Origin: Mycobacterium kansasii ATCC 12478
GTDB lineage: Bacteria > Actinomycetota > Actinomycetes > Mycobacteriales > Mycobacteriaceae
Assembly (NCBI RefSeq): GCF_000157895.3
Contig: NC_022663.1
Coordinates: 3,472,001-3,536,000 of the forward strand
Length of the DNA: 64,000 nt
Direction: 5' to 3'
Shown here: piece after piece, positions 1 through 8,302 of the stretch
Layout of the letters: each line of letters starts with the position of its first letter
Numbering within the stretch: position 1 is the stretch's first letter
Made by a program: the position numbers and the translations under genes
Notes under the pieces: generated by a model
Databases searched by the model: none
Seen by the model: only the letters and a program-made list of their open reading frames with translations
Told to the model about the DNA's origin: nothing

Positions 1-244
1 GGTGGTCACTGGCCCAGACGTACCCAAACCCGGCACTTTCGGCGGCCCGGGCTTGCGCCACCAGCTGATCGGTTCGGAACTGTTCGTGCGACAACACGAT
101 TCCAATGTCCCCGGCCGGCGTGGGGCGAGTCGACTCGCCGGTCGACTCGCCGCGGGTGCCGCACCCGGCGGATACTGTGCCCGCCCCCAGCACGCCGGTC
201 CCGGCGGCTAGTCGCGCGAACGTCCGTCGCGAGATCCCGGTCAT
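1..244 (-). CDS. F420-dependent oxidoreductase lipoprotein, N-terminal part (Rv0132c / fHMAD-like)
   Basis: This gene runs off the left edge; only its first 81 codons are visible. It starts with ATG at 244 and reads MTGISRRTFARLAAGTG, a twin-arginine (Tat) signal with the SRRTF motif. The signal is followed by a lipobox-like SAGC, so the protein is probably exported folded and then lipidated. After a Ser/Thr-rich linker the mature part begins GIVLSHEQFRTDQLV and continues to GFGYVWASDH, which is the start of the luciferase-like (LLM) F420 barrel. From memory, this order of elements matches M. tuberculosis Rv0132c, described as an F420-dependent hydroxymycolic acid dehydrogenase that makes ketomycolates. 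The next gene to the right is the Rv0133-like GNAT, as in that genome. The function is inferred from family and synteny, because the catalytic part lies outside the window. Confidence 0.8.
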   Translation of the reverse strand, partial: MTGISRRTFARLAAGTGVLGAGTVSAGCGTRGESTGESTRPTPAGDIGIVLSHEQFRTDQLVAQARAAESAGFGYVWASDH

Positions 245-435
245 CGGCTCCGACTACCCCTCACGCGACCTGTCACACCATCGAGCTTGCCTCACGCTGG
301 CCGGCTGCGACAGCCGTCGGCGCACCGGGCTCCGCCGCGCACGGAGCTGTGTCGAAGCGACTGACCAGCATGGCCGATCGGGCCCGCCGAGACGCCGATT
401 GGCCGATCCGTCGACGCGACCACTAGTTTGGGCTG

Positions 436-1041
436 GTGACCCCCCAGGCGCGCCCAGCGCACAAGGCCGACATCCGCGATCTGTCCCGCACCCTGGCTCG
501 CGCCTTCTACGACGACCCGGTGATGACGTGGTTGCTTCCCCACGACAAGTCCCGGCTCGCGCACCTGCATCGGGTGTTCGCGGCGATGACCCGGCACCAC
601 CATCTGGCCCACGGCGGCGTCGAGGTGGCGTGCGAGGGCGCCGGCGTCGGCGCAGCCGCCCTGTGGGATCCGCCGAATCAATGGCGGGAGACCCGCCGGG
701 CGGAGCTGGCCATGACCCCGGCATTCTTGCGTGTGTTCGGCTTTCGCGGAGGGACCGCACGCGCGGTCCAGGAGGCGATGAAGCGCGCGCATCCCGAAGA
801 ACCGCACTGGTACCTGGCCGTCATCGGCAGCGACCCGGGCGTGCGCGGGCGGGGATTTGGTCAGGCCTTGATGCGGTCGCGGCTGGACCGCTGCGACGCC
901 GAGTACTGCCCGGCCTATCTCGAGTCCTCGAAACCCGAAAACATTCCGTATTACGAACGTTTCGGATTCACCGTCACCGGCGAGATCATGCTGCCGCGGG
1001 GCGGGCCGCCGATTTGGCCGATGTGGCGCGAACCGCGCTGA
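436..1041 (+). CDS. GNAT-family N-acetyltransferase (Rv0133-like)
   Basis: A 201-residue protein starting at GTG 436. The acetyl-CoA pyrophosphate-binding signature is clear as GVRGRGFGQALM at about residues 135-146, in the pattern R/QxxGxG/A. It is preceded by the beta-4 strand HWYLAVIGSDP and followed by the C-terminal YLESSKPENIPYYERFGF, typical of the GNAT fold. The N-terminal half (YDDPVMTWLLP) resembles the mycobacterial/streptomycete subgroup that acts on small molecules or amines. The substrate cannot be told from sequence. It is divergent from the F420 lipoprotein gene, with about 190 bases between them, and its position matches Rv0133. Confidence 0.85.
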   Translation: MTPQARPAHKADIRDLSRTLARAFYDDPVMTWLLPHDKSRLAHLHRVFAAMTRHHHLAHGGVEVACEGAGVGAAALWDPPNQWRETRRAELAMTPAFLRVFGFRGGTARAVQEAMKRAHPEEPHWYLAVIGSDPGVRGRGFGQALMRSRLDRCDAEYCPAYLESSKPENIPYYERFGFTVTGEIMLPRGGPPIWPMWREPR

Positions 1042-1108
1042 GCATCCCGGCCGGCAGCCGGTTCGGCGGGCCGGTTTAGCGGGTGAACGCTGCGGGCAAC
1101 CGTTGCCA

Positions 1109-1450
1109 ATGGCTACCGGTGAGCTGAGCGATCCCGCGGACTTCCCCGAGGAGGGCGGTCCCGGCGACACGCTCAACCCGAACGAATCCACCGACTCCGA
1201 CGAGCTCCGCAACGACGACGGTGACATCGTGGTGGACCCACCCGAGCACTGGAGCGAGGCCGACCGATTCGGCATGACGGCGCGCGAGCAGCGCGAAGGG
1301 CAATCCCTTGACGACCGACTTGCCGCCGAAGAACCGGACCGGCTGGACGGCTTGTGGGAAGAGGACGGCCCCGGGCGTGCCCATCGAGGCCAAATCGACG
1401 GTACGCCCGAGGACGGCGACTCGTTGTTCGAGGTCGTCGACGACGAGTGA
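1109..1450 (+). CDS. Small acidic protein, DUF5709-like
   Basis: A 113-residue, very acidic protein of low complexity. The ATG at 1109 is preferred over an in-frame TTG at 1103. Key segments are DTLNPNESTDSDELRNDDGD, VVDPPEHWSEADRFGMTARE and EREGxSLDDRLAAEEPD-like text. These are recognisable as the actinobacterial DUF5709 family, whose role is unknown. There is no signal peptide or membrane segment. It lies 83 bases upstream of the catalase gene on the same strand, so cotranscription is possible. No catalytic residues are visible and no function is claimed. Confidence 0.7.
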   Translation: MATGELSDPADFPEEGGPGDTLNPNESTDSDELRNDDGDIVVDPPEHWSEADRFGMTAREQREGQSLDDRLAAEEPDRLDGLWEEDGPGRAHRGQIDGTPEDGDSLFEVVDDE

Positions 1451-1533
1451 CGGTCCCGGGCACAGCGGGCCCGCCGTTTGCCACGGCCTCAGCCGGGTAC
1501 CCAAGTCCGGAATTCCTAACGCTGGAGGGACGA

Positions 1534-3645
1534 ATGGCAGCCAACGACTCCAACCCGAAGCAACGACAGCTTGACGACTGCCGGCTAGACGGGAGCACCG
1601 GATACCTGACCACGCAGCAGGGCGTGCGAGTGGACCATACCGACGATGCACTTACCGCGGGGGAGCGTGGGCCCACCCTGCTCGAGGACTTCCATGCCCG
1701 GGAAAAGATCACCCACTTCGATCACGAGCGCATCCCCGAACGAGTGGTACACGCCCGCGGGGCCGGAGCATACGGATACTTCGAGCCCTATGACGATTGG
1801 CTTGCCGAATACACCGCGGCGAAATTCCTCACCACGCCGGGTAAGCAGACGCCGGTCTTCGTCCGGTTTTCCACCGTCGTGGGATCTCGCGGCTCGGCGG
1901 ACACCGTGCGCGATGTCCGCGGATTCGCCACCAAGTTCTACACCGACCAGGGCAACTACGACCTGGTGGGCAACAACTTCCCGGTGTTCTTCATCCAGGA
2001 CGGCATCAAGTTCCCGGATTTGGTGCACGCGGTTAAACCCGAGCCACACAACGAGATTCCGCAGGCGCAGTCGGCCCACGACACGCTGTGGGACTTCGTG
2101 TCGCTGCAGCCGGAGACGCTGCACACCATCATGTGGCTGATGTCGGACCGGGCGCTGCCGCGCAGTTACCGAATGATGGAGGGCTTCGGCGTGCACACCT
2201 TCCGCCTGGTCAACGCCGACGGCCAGGGCACTTTCGTGAAGTTTCATTGGAAGCCACGCCTTGGCGTGCATTCGCTGGTGTGGGAGGAGTGCCAGAAGGT
2301 GGCCGGCAAGGACCCCGACTTCAACCGGCGCGACCTGTGGGAAGCCATCGAGGCCGGCCAATATCCGGAGTGGGAGTTCGGGGTGCAGCTGGTTCCGGAA
2401 AGCGACGAGTTCAACTTCGGCTTCGACCTGCTCGACGCCACCAAAATCATTCCGGAGGAACAGGTTCCGGTACGTCCGGTGGGCAAGATGGTGCTCAACC
2501 GCAACCCGGACAACTTCTTCGCCGAAACCGAGCAGGTGGCGTTCCACACCGCCAACGTGGTGCCCGGCATCGACTTCACCAACGACCCACTGCTGCAGTT
2601 CCGCAACTTCTCCTACCTCGACACCCAGCTGATCAGGTTGGGCGGCCCCAATTTCGCGCAACTGCCGGTCAATCGGCCGGTGGCCGAGGTGCACAACAAC
2701 CAGCGCGACGGCTACGGCCAGCACACCATTCCACGCGGCCGGTCAAGCTACTACAACAACAGCCTTGGCGGCGGCTGTCCGGCCCTGGCAGACGACAACG
2801 TGTTCCGCCACTACACCCAGAAGGTCGACGGTCACAAGATCCGCCAGCGGGCCGAAAGCTTCCAGGATCACTACAGCCAGGCCCGGATGTTCTGGAAGAG
2901 CATGTCTGCCGTCGAGGCCAAACACATTGTCGCCGCGTACGCCTTCGAGCTCGGCAAGGTGGAAACACCGGAAATCCGTTCGCGCGTCGTGGATCAGCTG
3001 AACCGCGTCGACCATGACCTGGCGACCCGCGTCGCCGGGGAGCTGGGGCTGCCCGCGCCCGAAGGAACGGACAAGCTGGGCGCCGAAATGCCCCCCTCCC
3101 CGGCGCTTTCGCAACTCAATACCGCCACCGACAGCGTCGAAACACGCAAGATCGCCGTGCTGGCCGCCGACGGCGTCGACGTGGTGGGCACCCAGACCTT
3201 CATCGAGGCGATGCGGCAGCGCGGGGCCATCGTAGAAGTGTTGGCGCCCAGGGCCGGTGGCATGCTGTCCGGCGGATCCGGCGGCGAACTCCCGGTGGAC
3301 CGGGCGATCACCACGATGTCGTCGGTCCTCTACGACGCGGTCGTGATACCGTGCGGACCCGACGCCGTCAAGGCCCTGTCCGAAGACGGCTACGTGATGC
3401 ATTTCGTCACCGAGGCCTACAAACACCTCAAGGCGGTGGGGGCTTTCGGTGCGGGCGTCAAGTTACTGCCCAAGGCCGGGATAACCGAGAAAACCGCCGA
3501 GAGCACCGACGCCTTCGTCTCCAACGGGGTGATCACGACCAAGGCTGCGGCCGACGACCTATCCGACGACTTCGCCGAGGCATTCGCCAAAGTGCTTGCC
3601 AAACACCGTGTTTGGGAGCGACAGACCGATAGCGTGCCCGCCTGA
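1534..3645 (+). CDS. katE: Large-subunit catalase (KatE / HPII type)
   Basis: A 703-residue monofunctional haem catalase that dismutates hydrogen peroxide in the cytosol. ATG 1534 is chosen because a CTGGAGGGA ribosome-binding site precedes it and the family's N-terminus (KQRQLDDCRLDGSTGYLTT) begins just after. The catalytic His is at about residue 73 (RVVHARGAGAYGYF), the distal Asn at about 147 (VGNNFPVFFIQD) and the haem-ligand Tyr at about 361 (RNFSYLDTQ). From about residue 535 a flavodoxin-like (DJ-1/PfpI) C-terminal domain follows (RKIAVLAADGVDVVGTQTF), which defines the large clade 2 catalases such as E. coli KatE. M. tuberculosis relies on KatG and, as I recall, has no gene here between Rv0133 and Rv0134, so this is an insertion relative to it. 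It is convergent and directly abuts the TetR gene at 3646. Confidence 0.95.
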   Translation: MAANDSNPKQRQLDDCRLDGSTGYLTTQQGVRVDHTDDALTAGERGPTLLEDFHAREKITHFDHERIPERVVHARGAGAYGYFEPYDDWLAEYTAAKFLTTPGKQTPVFVRFSTVVGSRGSADTVRDVRGFATKFYTDQGNYDLVGNNFPVFFIQDGIKFPDLVHAVKPEPHNEIPQAQSAHDTLWDFVSLQPETLHTIMWLMSDRALPRSYRMMEGFGVHTFRLVNADGQGTFVKFHWKPRLGVHSLVWEECQKVAGKDPDFNRRDLWEAIEAGQYPEWEFGVQLVPESDEFNFGFDLLDATKIIPEEQVPVRPVGKMVLNRNPDNFFAETEQVAFHTANVVPGIDFTNDPLLQFRNFSYLDTQLIRLGGPNFAQLPVNRPVAEVHNNQRDGYGQHTIPRGRSSYYNNSLGGGCPALADDNVFRHYTQKVDGHKIRQRAESFQDHYSQARMFWKSMSAVEAKHIVAAYAFELGKVETPEIRSRVVDQLNRVDHDLATRVAGELGLPAPEGTDKLGAEMPPSPALSQLNTATDSVETRKIAVLAADGVDVVGTQTFIEAMRQRGAIVEVLAPRAGGMLSGGSGGELPVDRAITTMSSVLYDAVVIPCGPDAVKALSEDGYVMHFVTEAYKHLKAVGAFGAGVKLLPKAGITEKTAESTDAFVSNGVITTKAAADDLSDDFAEAFAKVLAKHRVWERQTDSVPA

Positions 3646-4320
3646 TCAGAGCTTGCTTTTCCAGCCGGCGACACCGATCGCGATCATCCGCAGCTGCTTG
3701 ACCGCGATTCGGTGGATCTCTTGGAGCGCCTCGGCGCTCTGAGCGTCCTCGATCGCCTCGGCGATCACGATCATCGCGTTGACGAACAACGTCGCCAAAA
3801 TGTTGAGGTCCTCGGTGCTCCATTCGTTGAGCCCCGGGAAGCGGGCCAGGTCGGTGGCCAGCTCCGACGTGATCAGCCGGATCTCGGTGCGGATGGCGTA
3901 GCGCAGCACCGATAGTCCGGTGGAGCGCTCCCGGACGATGAAACGCCAGTGTTCGCGCTTGTCGGCGACGCTGCCCACCAGGATCTCCACGGACGACTCG
4001 ATCACCCGGTTGGGGTCCAGCTTGCCGGCGCGCGCCCCGCGCAACGTGTCGCGCAGGGTGCGAAACGACTCGTCGATTAGGACCAACCCCAGGGCCTCCA
4101 TCGACTCGAAATGCCGGTAGAACGCCGCAGGCACGATCCCGGCCTCTCGGGTCACCTCCCGCAGGCTCAGGCCGCTGAAGCTGCGGTCCTGCAACAGTTT
4201 GAGCGCGGCGGCCACGATGGCCCGCCGGGTGGCTTCTTTGCGCTCCTCCCGCGACACGGTGGCGCGTGCCCGGTCCGTGCCGGACCGGTGCGAGCGTGAG
4301 TTAGGAGTACGGTCGTTCAC
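3646..4320 (-). CDS. TetR-family regulator, probably of the desaturase operon
   Basis: A 224-residue TetR regulator read from GTG 4320; in-frame codons extend upstream but lie in the intergenic region. The N-terminal helix-turn-helix is typical: RRAIVAAALKLLQDRSFSGL, then LREVTREAGIVPAAFYRHF. The ligand-binding domain resembles the FabR/DesT class (HWRFIVRERSTG, LNILATLFVNAMI), which senses acyl-CoA saturation; that assignment is inference. It is transcribed away from the reductase-desaturase pair at 4390-6599. The 15-base palindrome at 4315-4329 overlaps its start codon and a second lies at 4382-4397. That arrangement suggests autoregulation and control of the desaturase genes. Confidence 0.85.
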   Translation of the reverse strand: MNDRTPNSRSHRSGTDRARATVSREERKEATRRAIVAAALKLLQDRSFSGLSLREVTREAGIVPAAFYRHFESMEALGLVLIDESFRTLRDTLRGARAGKLDPNRVIESSVEILVGSVADKREHWRFIVRERSTGLSVLRYAIRTEIRLITSELATDLARFPGLNEWSTEDLNILATLFVNAMIVIAEAIEDAQSAEALQEIHRIAVKQLRMIAIGVAGWKSKL

Positions 4321-4329
4321 TGTGTGAAC
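4315..4329. promoter_or_regulatory. Palindromic TetR operator candidate O1
   Basis: GTTCAC-TGT-GTGAAC is a perfect inverted repeat with 6-base arms and a 3-base spacer. It overlaps the GTG start of the TetR gene. Its half-site recurs in the second palindrome at the reductase start. Confidence 0.6.
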
Positions 4330-4381
4330 CCTACCACACACCTGGGGAAATACTTGACGAGCAGCTAAATCCCGACGCACC

Positions 4382-4397
4382 GTGTACATATGTTCAC
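4382..4397. promoter_or_regulatory. Palindromic TetR operator candidate O2 over the reductase start codon
   Basis: GTGTACAT-ATGTTCAC is a 16-base inverted repeat with one mismatch per arm, and the right arm contains the ATG of the reductase. It resembles known FabR/DesT operators, whose sites are of the AGTGAAC/GTACA...TGTTCACT type. It shares the GTTCAC half-site with the palindrome at 4315. Confidence 0.5.
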
Positions 4398-5472
4398 TCA
4401 AACTTTCAACCGAGCCGTTACGAAGCGAGTCCTAGGTTCCGACCTGGTCGACCTGCTCACCGGTCCGCACGGCGTCGACCGCTACACCGAGCTGGTGGCG
4501 CCGACGTGGACGCTGGGCGAGGCCCGCGCCAAGGTCATAGAGGTGCGCCGCGACACGCCGCGCAGCGTCACCCTCATCCTCGCTCCCAACGACACCTTCA
4601 CCTCCACTAACACCGTCAAGGCCGGTCAGTACGTCAACCTCACCGTCGACATCGGCGGACGCCGGCACACCCGCTGTTACTCACCGGCCAATGCCGAAGG
4701 CAGCCCGACCCTTGAGCTGACGATCGGTCACCACGACGGCGGGCTGGTCTCGACCTACCTGTACGAGCGGGCCCGCCGCGGCATGGTGGTCGGTCTGGCC
4801 GGTGTCGGCGGGGACTTCGTGTTACCGGCGAAGCGGCCGCGGCGCGTGTTGCTCGTCTCGGGCGGCAGTGGCATCACCCCGGTCATGGCGATGCTGCGCA
4901 CGCTGGTCGCCGAGGGCCATCAGGGCGAGATCGCCTTTGTCCATTACGCGCGGACTCCTGCGGAGGCGTGCTACCGCGGCGAGCTGCGCTCCCATAATGG
5001 TCTGCGCGGAGTGCGGGTGTTGCACGGCTACACCCGCTCCGGCGCCGGTGATCTGGTGGGCCGCTTCGGCGCAAACCACCTGGCCACGGCCATGCCGTCG
5101 CCGGATGCGGTGTTCGTCTGCGGCCCGACGCCGTTGGTCGAAGCGGTGCGCGAGCACTGTGACAACGTGTTCAGCGAGAGCTTCGTCCCACCGGTATTGG
5201 CGGCGCCGGCCGGCCCCTCGGGGGGCCGGATCACGTTCGGCGACAGCCGGATTGACGTCGCCGACGACGGCCGTTCGCTGCTCGAGCAGGCCGAATCGGC
5301 CGGGCTGACACCCGAGAGCGGCTGCCGGATGGGCATCTGCCACACCTGCACCCGGCGCAAGACCTCCGGGACGGTACGAAACCTGGTCACCGGCGCCGTC
5401 TCGACGGCCCCCGACGAGGACGTGCAGATCTGCGTGTCCGTTCCCGTCGGCGACGTCGACCTCGCCCTATAA
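4390..5472 (+). CDS. Ferredoxin-NADP reductase-type electron donor for desaturase (Rv3230c-like)
   Basis: A 360-residue three-domain flavin/iron-sulfur reductase. The FAD domain carries RxYS as RCYSPAN (about residue 96), and the NAD(P) domain carries GGSGITPVMAM (about 157). The C-terminal plant-type 2Fe-2S ferredoxin domain has CRMGICHTC plus a last Cys in QICVSVP. It moves electrons from NADPH to the membrane desaturase encoded 26 bases downstream. The pair mirrors Rv3230c-desA3 of M. tuberculosis, so this is probably a second paralogous pair. The ATG at 4390 falls inside an operator-like palindrome, which implies a very short or absent leader. Regulation by the divergent TetR gene is likely. 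Confidence 0.9.
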   Translation: MFTQTFNRAVTKRVLGSDLVDLLTGPHGVDRYTELVAPTWTLGEARAKVIEVRRDTPRSVTLILAPNDTFTSTNTVKAGQYVNLTVDIGGRRHTRCYSPANAEGSPTLELTIGHHDGGLVSTYLYERARRGMVVGLAGVGGDFVLPAKRPRRVLLVSGGSGITPVMAMLRTLVAEGHQGEIAFVHYARTPAEACYRGELRSHNGLRGVRVLHGYTRSGAGDLVGRFGANHLATAMPSPDAVFVCGPTPLVEAVREHCDNVFSESFVPPVLAAPAGPSGGRITFGDSRIDVADDGRSLLEQAESAGLTPESGCRMGICHTCTRRKTSGTVRNLVTGAVSTAPDEDVQICVSVPVGDVDLAL

Positions 5473-5498
5473 CGCCCAACATCTCAAGGAGTTCTGAC

Positions 5499-6599
5499 AT
5501 GACACCCAACAAGATCACCCTCACCCCCGAACAGGCCGACGCGTTCGGCCGCGAACTCGACGCCATCAAGGAACGCGTCATGGCGGATCTCGGCGAAGAA
5601 GACGCCGACTACATCCGCCGGGTCATCAAGGCGCAGCGCGCCCTGGAGGTCGGCGGACGAGTACTGCTCTTCCTGCCGCCGGCGTGGCTGCTGGGAACCG
5701 CGATGCTGGGCGTGTCCAAGATCCTGGACAACATGGAGATCGGCCACAACGTCATGCACGGTCAGTACGACTGGATGCGGGACCCGGCCATCTCGGGGCG
5801 TTCCTTCGAGTGGGACACGGCCTGCCCGGCCGATCAGTGGCGGTACTCGCACAACTACATGCACCACACCCATACCAACATCGTGGGAATGGACCGCGAC
5901 ATCGGCTATGGCATCCTGCGGATGAGCGAGGACCAGCCGTGGGAGCCCTACTTCCTGGGTAACCCGGTCTACGCCTTCCTGTTGATGGTGCTGTTCCAAT
6001 ACGGCGTCGCACTGCACGAACTGGAATCCGAGCGCATCCGGGCCGGTGAGATCCGGCTCGCCGACAAGCGTGAGGTGCTGCGGGAGATCTGGAAGAAGAC
6101 GCGCCGGCAGACCCTCAAGGACTATGTGGCCTTCCCGCTGCTGGCCGGGCCGTTCGCGCCGTTCGTCTTCACGGGCAACCTCACGGCCAACCTGATGCGC
6201 AACGTGTGGTCCTACATGATCATCTTCTGCGGCCATTTCCCGGACGGCACTCAGGAATTCAGCGTCGAGGAAACCAAGGACGAGACCCGCGGCCAGTGGT
6301 ACTTCCGTCAGGTCCTGGGTTCGGCAAACCTGACCGGCGGCAAGCTGTTTCATTTGTTGTCCGGCAACTTGTCGCATCAGATCGAGCACCACCTGTTCCC
6401 CGACATGCCGGCCCGGCGGTACGCCGAGATCGCCCCGGAGGTGCGGGAGATCTGTGAGCGTTACGGCATCCCCTACAACAGCGGCCCGCTGCCCAGGCAG
6501 TTCGCCACCGTGGTGCGCAAGATCGTGAAGCTCGCCTTGCCGGGGCGTGCGCCGCGTCAGGCCACTGCGGAGGAAGCGGTTGCGCTGTCGGTGGCATGA
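5499..6599 (+). CDS. Membrane acyl-CoA / fatty acid desaturase (DesA3-like)
   Basis: A 366-residue integral-membrane di-iron desaturase that inserts a cis double bond in fatty acyl chains, using electrons from the reductase just upstream. The histidine boxes are visible as GHNVMHGQ (about residue 83), HNYMHHTHTN (about 119) and HQIEHHLFPDMP (about 294). Hydrophobic membrane spans lie between them (VLLFLPPAWLLGTAMLG; FPLLAGPFAPFVF). An AAGGAG ribosome-binding site precedes ATG 5499. It forms a two-gene operon with 4390-5472. DesA3 of M. tuberculosis makes oleic acid from stearoyl-CoA; chain length and position for this paralogue cannot be read from the sequence. Confidence 0.92.
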   Translation: MTPNKITLTPEQADAFGRELDAIKERVMADLGEEDADYIRRVIKAQRALEVGGRVLLFLPPAWLLGTAMLGVSKILDNMEIGHNVMHGQYDWMRDPAISGRSFEWDTACPADQWRYSHNYMHHTHTNIVGMDRDIGYGILRMSEDQPWEPYFLGNPVYAFLLMVLFQYGVALHELESERIRAGEIRLADKREVLREIWKKTRRQTLKDYVAFPLLAGPFAPFVFTGNLTANLMRNVWSYMIIFCGHFPDGTQEFSVEETKDETRGQWYFRQVLGSANLTGGKLFHLLSGNLSHQIEHHLFPDMPARRYAEIAPEVREICERYGIPYNSGPLPRQFATVVRKIVKLALPGRAPRQATAEEAVALSVA

Positions 6600-6631
6600 C
6601 GCTCATCGAGCCTGCGGTCACGCCGTCGAGC

Positions 6632-6682
6632 CTGCGCACAGCGCGTGCTTTCCCAAGCGGGAGCAGGCAGCGCTGTGCGCAG
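6632..6682. terminator. Long inverted repeat after the desaturase gene, terminator candidate
   Basis: CTGCGCACAGCGC (6632-6644) and GCGCTGTGCGCAG (6670-6682) are perfect 13-base inverted arms around a 25-base loop, 33 bases after the desaturase stop. There is no U-tract, as is common for mycobacterial hairpins. A direct repeat of TCGAGCCTGCG sits just before it. Confidence 0.5.
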
Positions 6683-6746
6683 TCTCAATGCGAAACAAAG
6701 TGGTAAGCGCGGGGCCACAACAGCCCAACTGGAGGACAATGGGCCC

Positions 6747-7262
6747 GTGGAATGGACCGGCGCGCGTTATTCAGACAAGCCAACCGTGGAGGCTTCGACG
6801 TGGATCGACGCCGATCCCGAGCGCGTCTGGAGTCTGGTCTGTGACGTCGAGTTGATGCCGACCCTCAGCAACGAATTGCAAGCAGTGGAATGGGTCGACG
6901 GGGCCACCGGGCCCCGGATCGGCGCCCGGTTCGTCGGTCACAACCAGCACGACGCGTTCGGTGAATGGAGCACCACGTCACAAATTGTCAGCTGCGATGA
7001 GCCACACGAATTCGCTTGGGCGGTAGGCGAACCCGACAATCCCTCGGCCACCTGGCGGTTCCGGCTGACACCCCGGGACGGGGGCACCGTACTGACCTAC
7101 CGGACACAGATGGGGCCGGGCCGTTCGGGGTTGTCGCGCGCCATCGACGCGATGCCCGACAAGGAGCAGAAGATCGTCTTCGTGCGGTTGCGGGAGTTCG
7201 AGACCGCGATCGACAAGACGCTGGCAGCGATCAAGAGGTTGGCCGAACACGGGGTCCGCTGA
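6747..7262 (+). CDS. SRPBCC (START-like) ligand-binding protein
   Basis: A 171-residue protein from GTG 6747; an ACTGGAGGAC ribosome-binding site lies about 10 bases upstream, and the reading frame also extends further left. The helix-grip signature of the polyketide cyclase/SRPBCC superfamily is visible. It opens VEASTWIDADPERVWSLVCD, has middle strands GARFVGHNQHDAFGEWSTTS, and ends with a long helix ending IDKTLAAIKRLAE. Such proteins bind hydrophobic ligands, and no catalytic residues are known here. Its stop overlaps the next start (TGATG), so it is translationally coupled to the F420-dependent oxidoreductase. It may bind or present that enzyme's substrate, which is inference. Confidence 0.8.
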   Translation: MEWTGARYSDKPTVEASTWIDADPERVWSLVCDVELMPTLSNELQAVEWVDGATGPRIGARFVGHNQHDAFGEWSTTSQIVSCDEPHEFAWAVGEPDNPSATWRFRLTPRDGGTVLTYRTQMGPGRSGLSRAIDAMPDKEQKIVFVRLREFETAIDKTLAAIKRLAEHGVR

Positions 7263-8302
7263 TGCGCACCGCCACCACGGTCGAACTTTCCAGCGCCGGC
7301 CGAGACACCGTGGAGTTCGTCGTCGAGGCCGAAAAGCTTGGACTGGACGTCTGCTGGGTCGCCGAGGCATGGGGTACGGACGGGCCGTCGGCGCTCGGAT
7401 ACCTCGGCGCGCGCACCGAACGGATGCTGCTGGGCTCGGGGGTACTGCAACTCGGTATCCGATCGCCCGTTGCGGTGGCCCAGACCGCGATCACGCTGTC
7501 CAACCTGTCGTGCGGGCGGTTCCTGCTCGGCCTGGGCGCCTCGGGTCCGCAGGTGATCGAGGGCCTGCACGGGGTATCGTTCGCCCGGCCGCTGGCGCGG
7601 ATGCGCGAAACCGTCGACATCGTGCGGCAAGCCCTGACGGGCGGCAAAATCTCCTACTCCGGCAACGAGTTTCAGATTCCGCGTCCCGGTGGCGAGGCGG
7701 TGCCGATGCGATTGTCGACGCGGCCCGAGCACGCCATCCCGATCTATCTGGCCGCGTTGTCCCCGGCGATGCTGCGGTTGACGGGACAGATCGCCGACGG
7801 CTGGCTCGGTACCAGCTTTGTCCCGGAAGGCGCTGCCGGCGCCTACTTCGCGCATCTGGATAGCGGGCTGGCGGCCGCCGGTCGCGCCCGGGCCGACATC
7901 GACATCTGTCAGGGCGCAGAGGTCGCGTTCGCCAAGGACGAGGACCAGCTGCGCGGCATCGTTGCCGGTCGCAAGAAGGAGCTGGCGTTCAGCCTGGGCG
8001 GCATGGGGTCCGCCAGCACCAACTACTACAACCGGGCCTACAGCCGGCAAGGCTGGGCTGACGTCGCCGCCGCGGTGCGGGAGCAGTGGCAGCGCGGTGA
8101 GCGCGACCGCGCGGTCGCGTCGATCACCGACGACATGGTGCTGGCCACCACGCTGATCGGGACCGAGGACATGGTCCGGGCCCGCCTTGGGGTGTGGCGG
8201 GACGCCGGTGTGAACACGGTGCGGCTCTATCCCGCGGGCGACACACTCGATGCCAAGCTTTCGACGCTCGGCCGGGCCATCGAGCTGGTCCGCGAGGTTT
8301 AA
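7262..8302 (+). CDS. LLM-class F420-dependent oxidoreductase
   Basis: A 346-residue bacterial luciferase-like monooxygenase family protein that uses deazaflavin F420 (or FMN). It starts at ATG 7262, one base into the previous stop. Features include AEKLGLDVCWVAEAWGTDG near the N-terminus, LGSGVLQLGIRSP, and LSNLSCGRFLLGLGASGPQ, the conserved barrel segments of the family. Late in the protein DAGVNTVRLYPAGD occupies the usual terminal strand. The substrate is unknown; mycobacteria have dozens of such paralogues. It is translationally coupled to the SRPBCC gene and convergent with the DUF1214 gene, overlapping its 3' end by 4 bases. Confidence 0.88.
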   Translation: MRTATTVELSSAGRDTVEFVVEAEKLGLDVCWVAEAWGTDGPSALGYLGARTERMLLGSGVLQLGIRSPVAVAQTAITLSNLSCGRFLLGLGASGPQVIEGLHGVSFARPLARMRETVDIVRQALTGGKISYSGNEFQIPRPGGEAVPMRLSTRPEHAIPIYLAALSPAMLRLTGQIADGWLGTSFVPEGAAGAYFAHLDSGLAAAGRARADIDICQGAEVAFAKDEDQLRGIVAGRKKELAFSLGGMGSASTNYYNRAYSRQGWADVAAAVREQWQRGERDRAVASITDDMVLATTLIGTEDMVRARLGVWRDAGVNTVRLYPAGDTLDAKLSTLGRAIELVREV

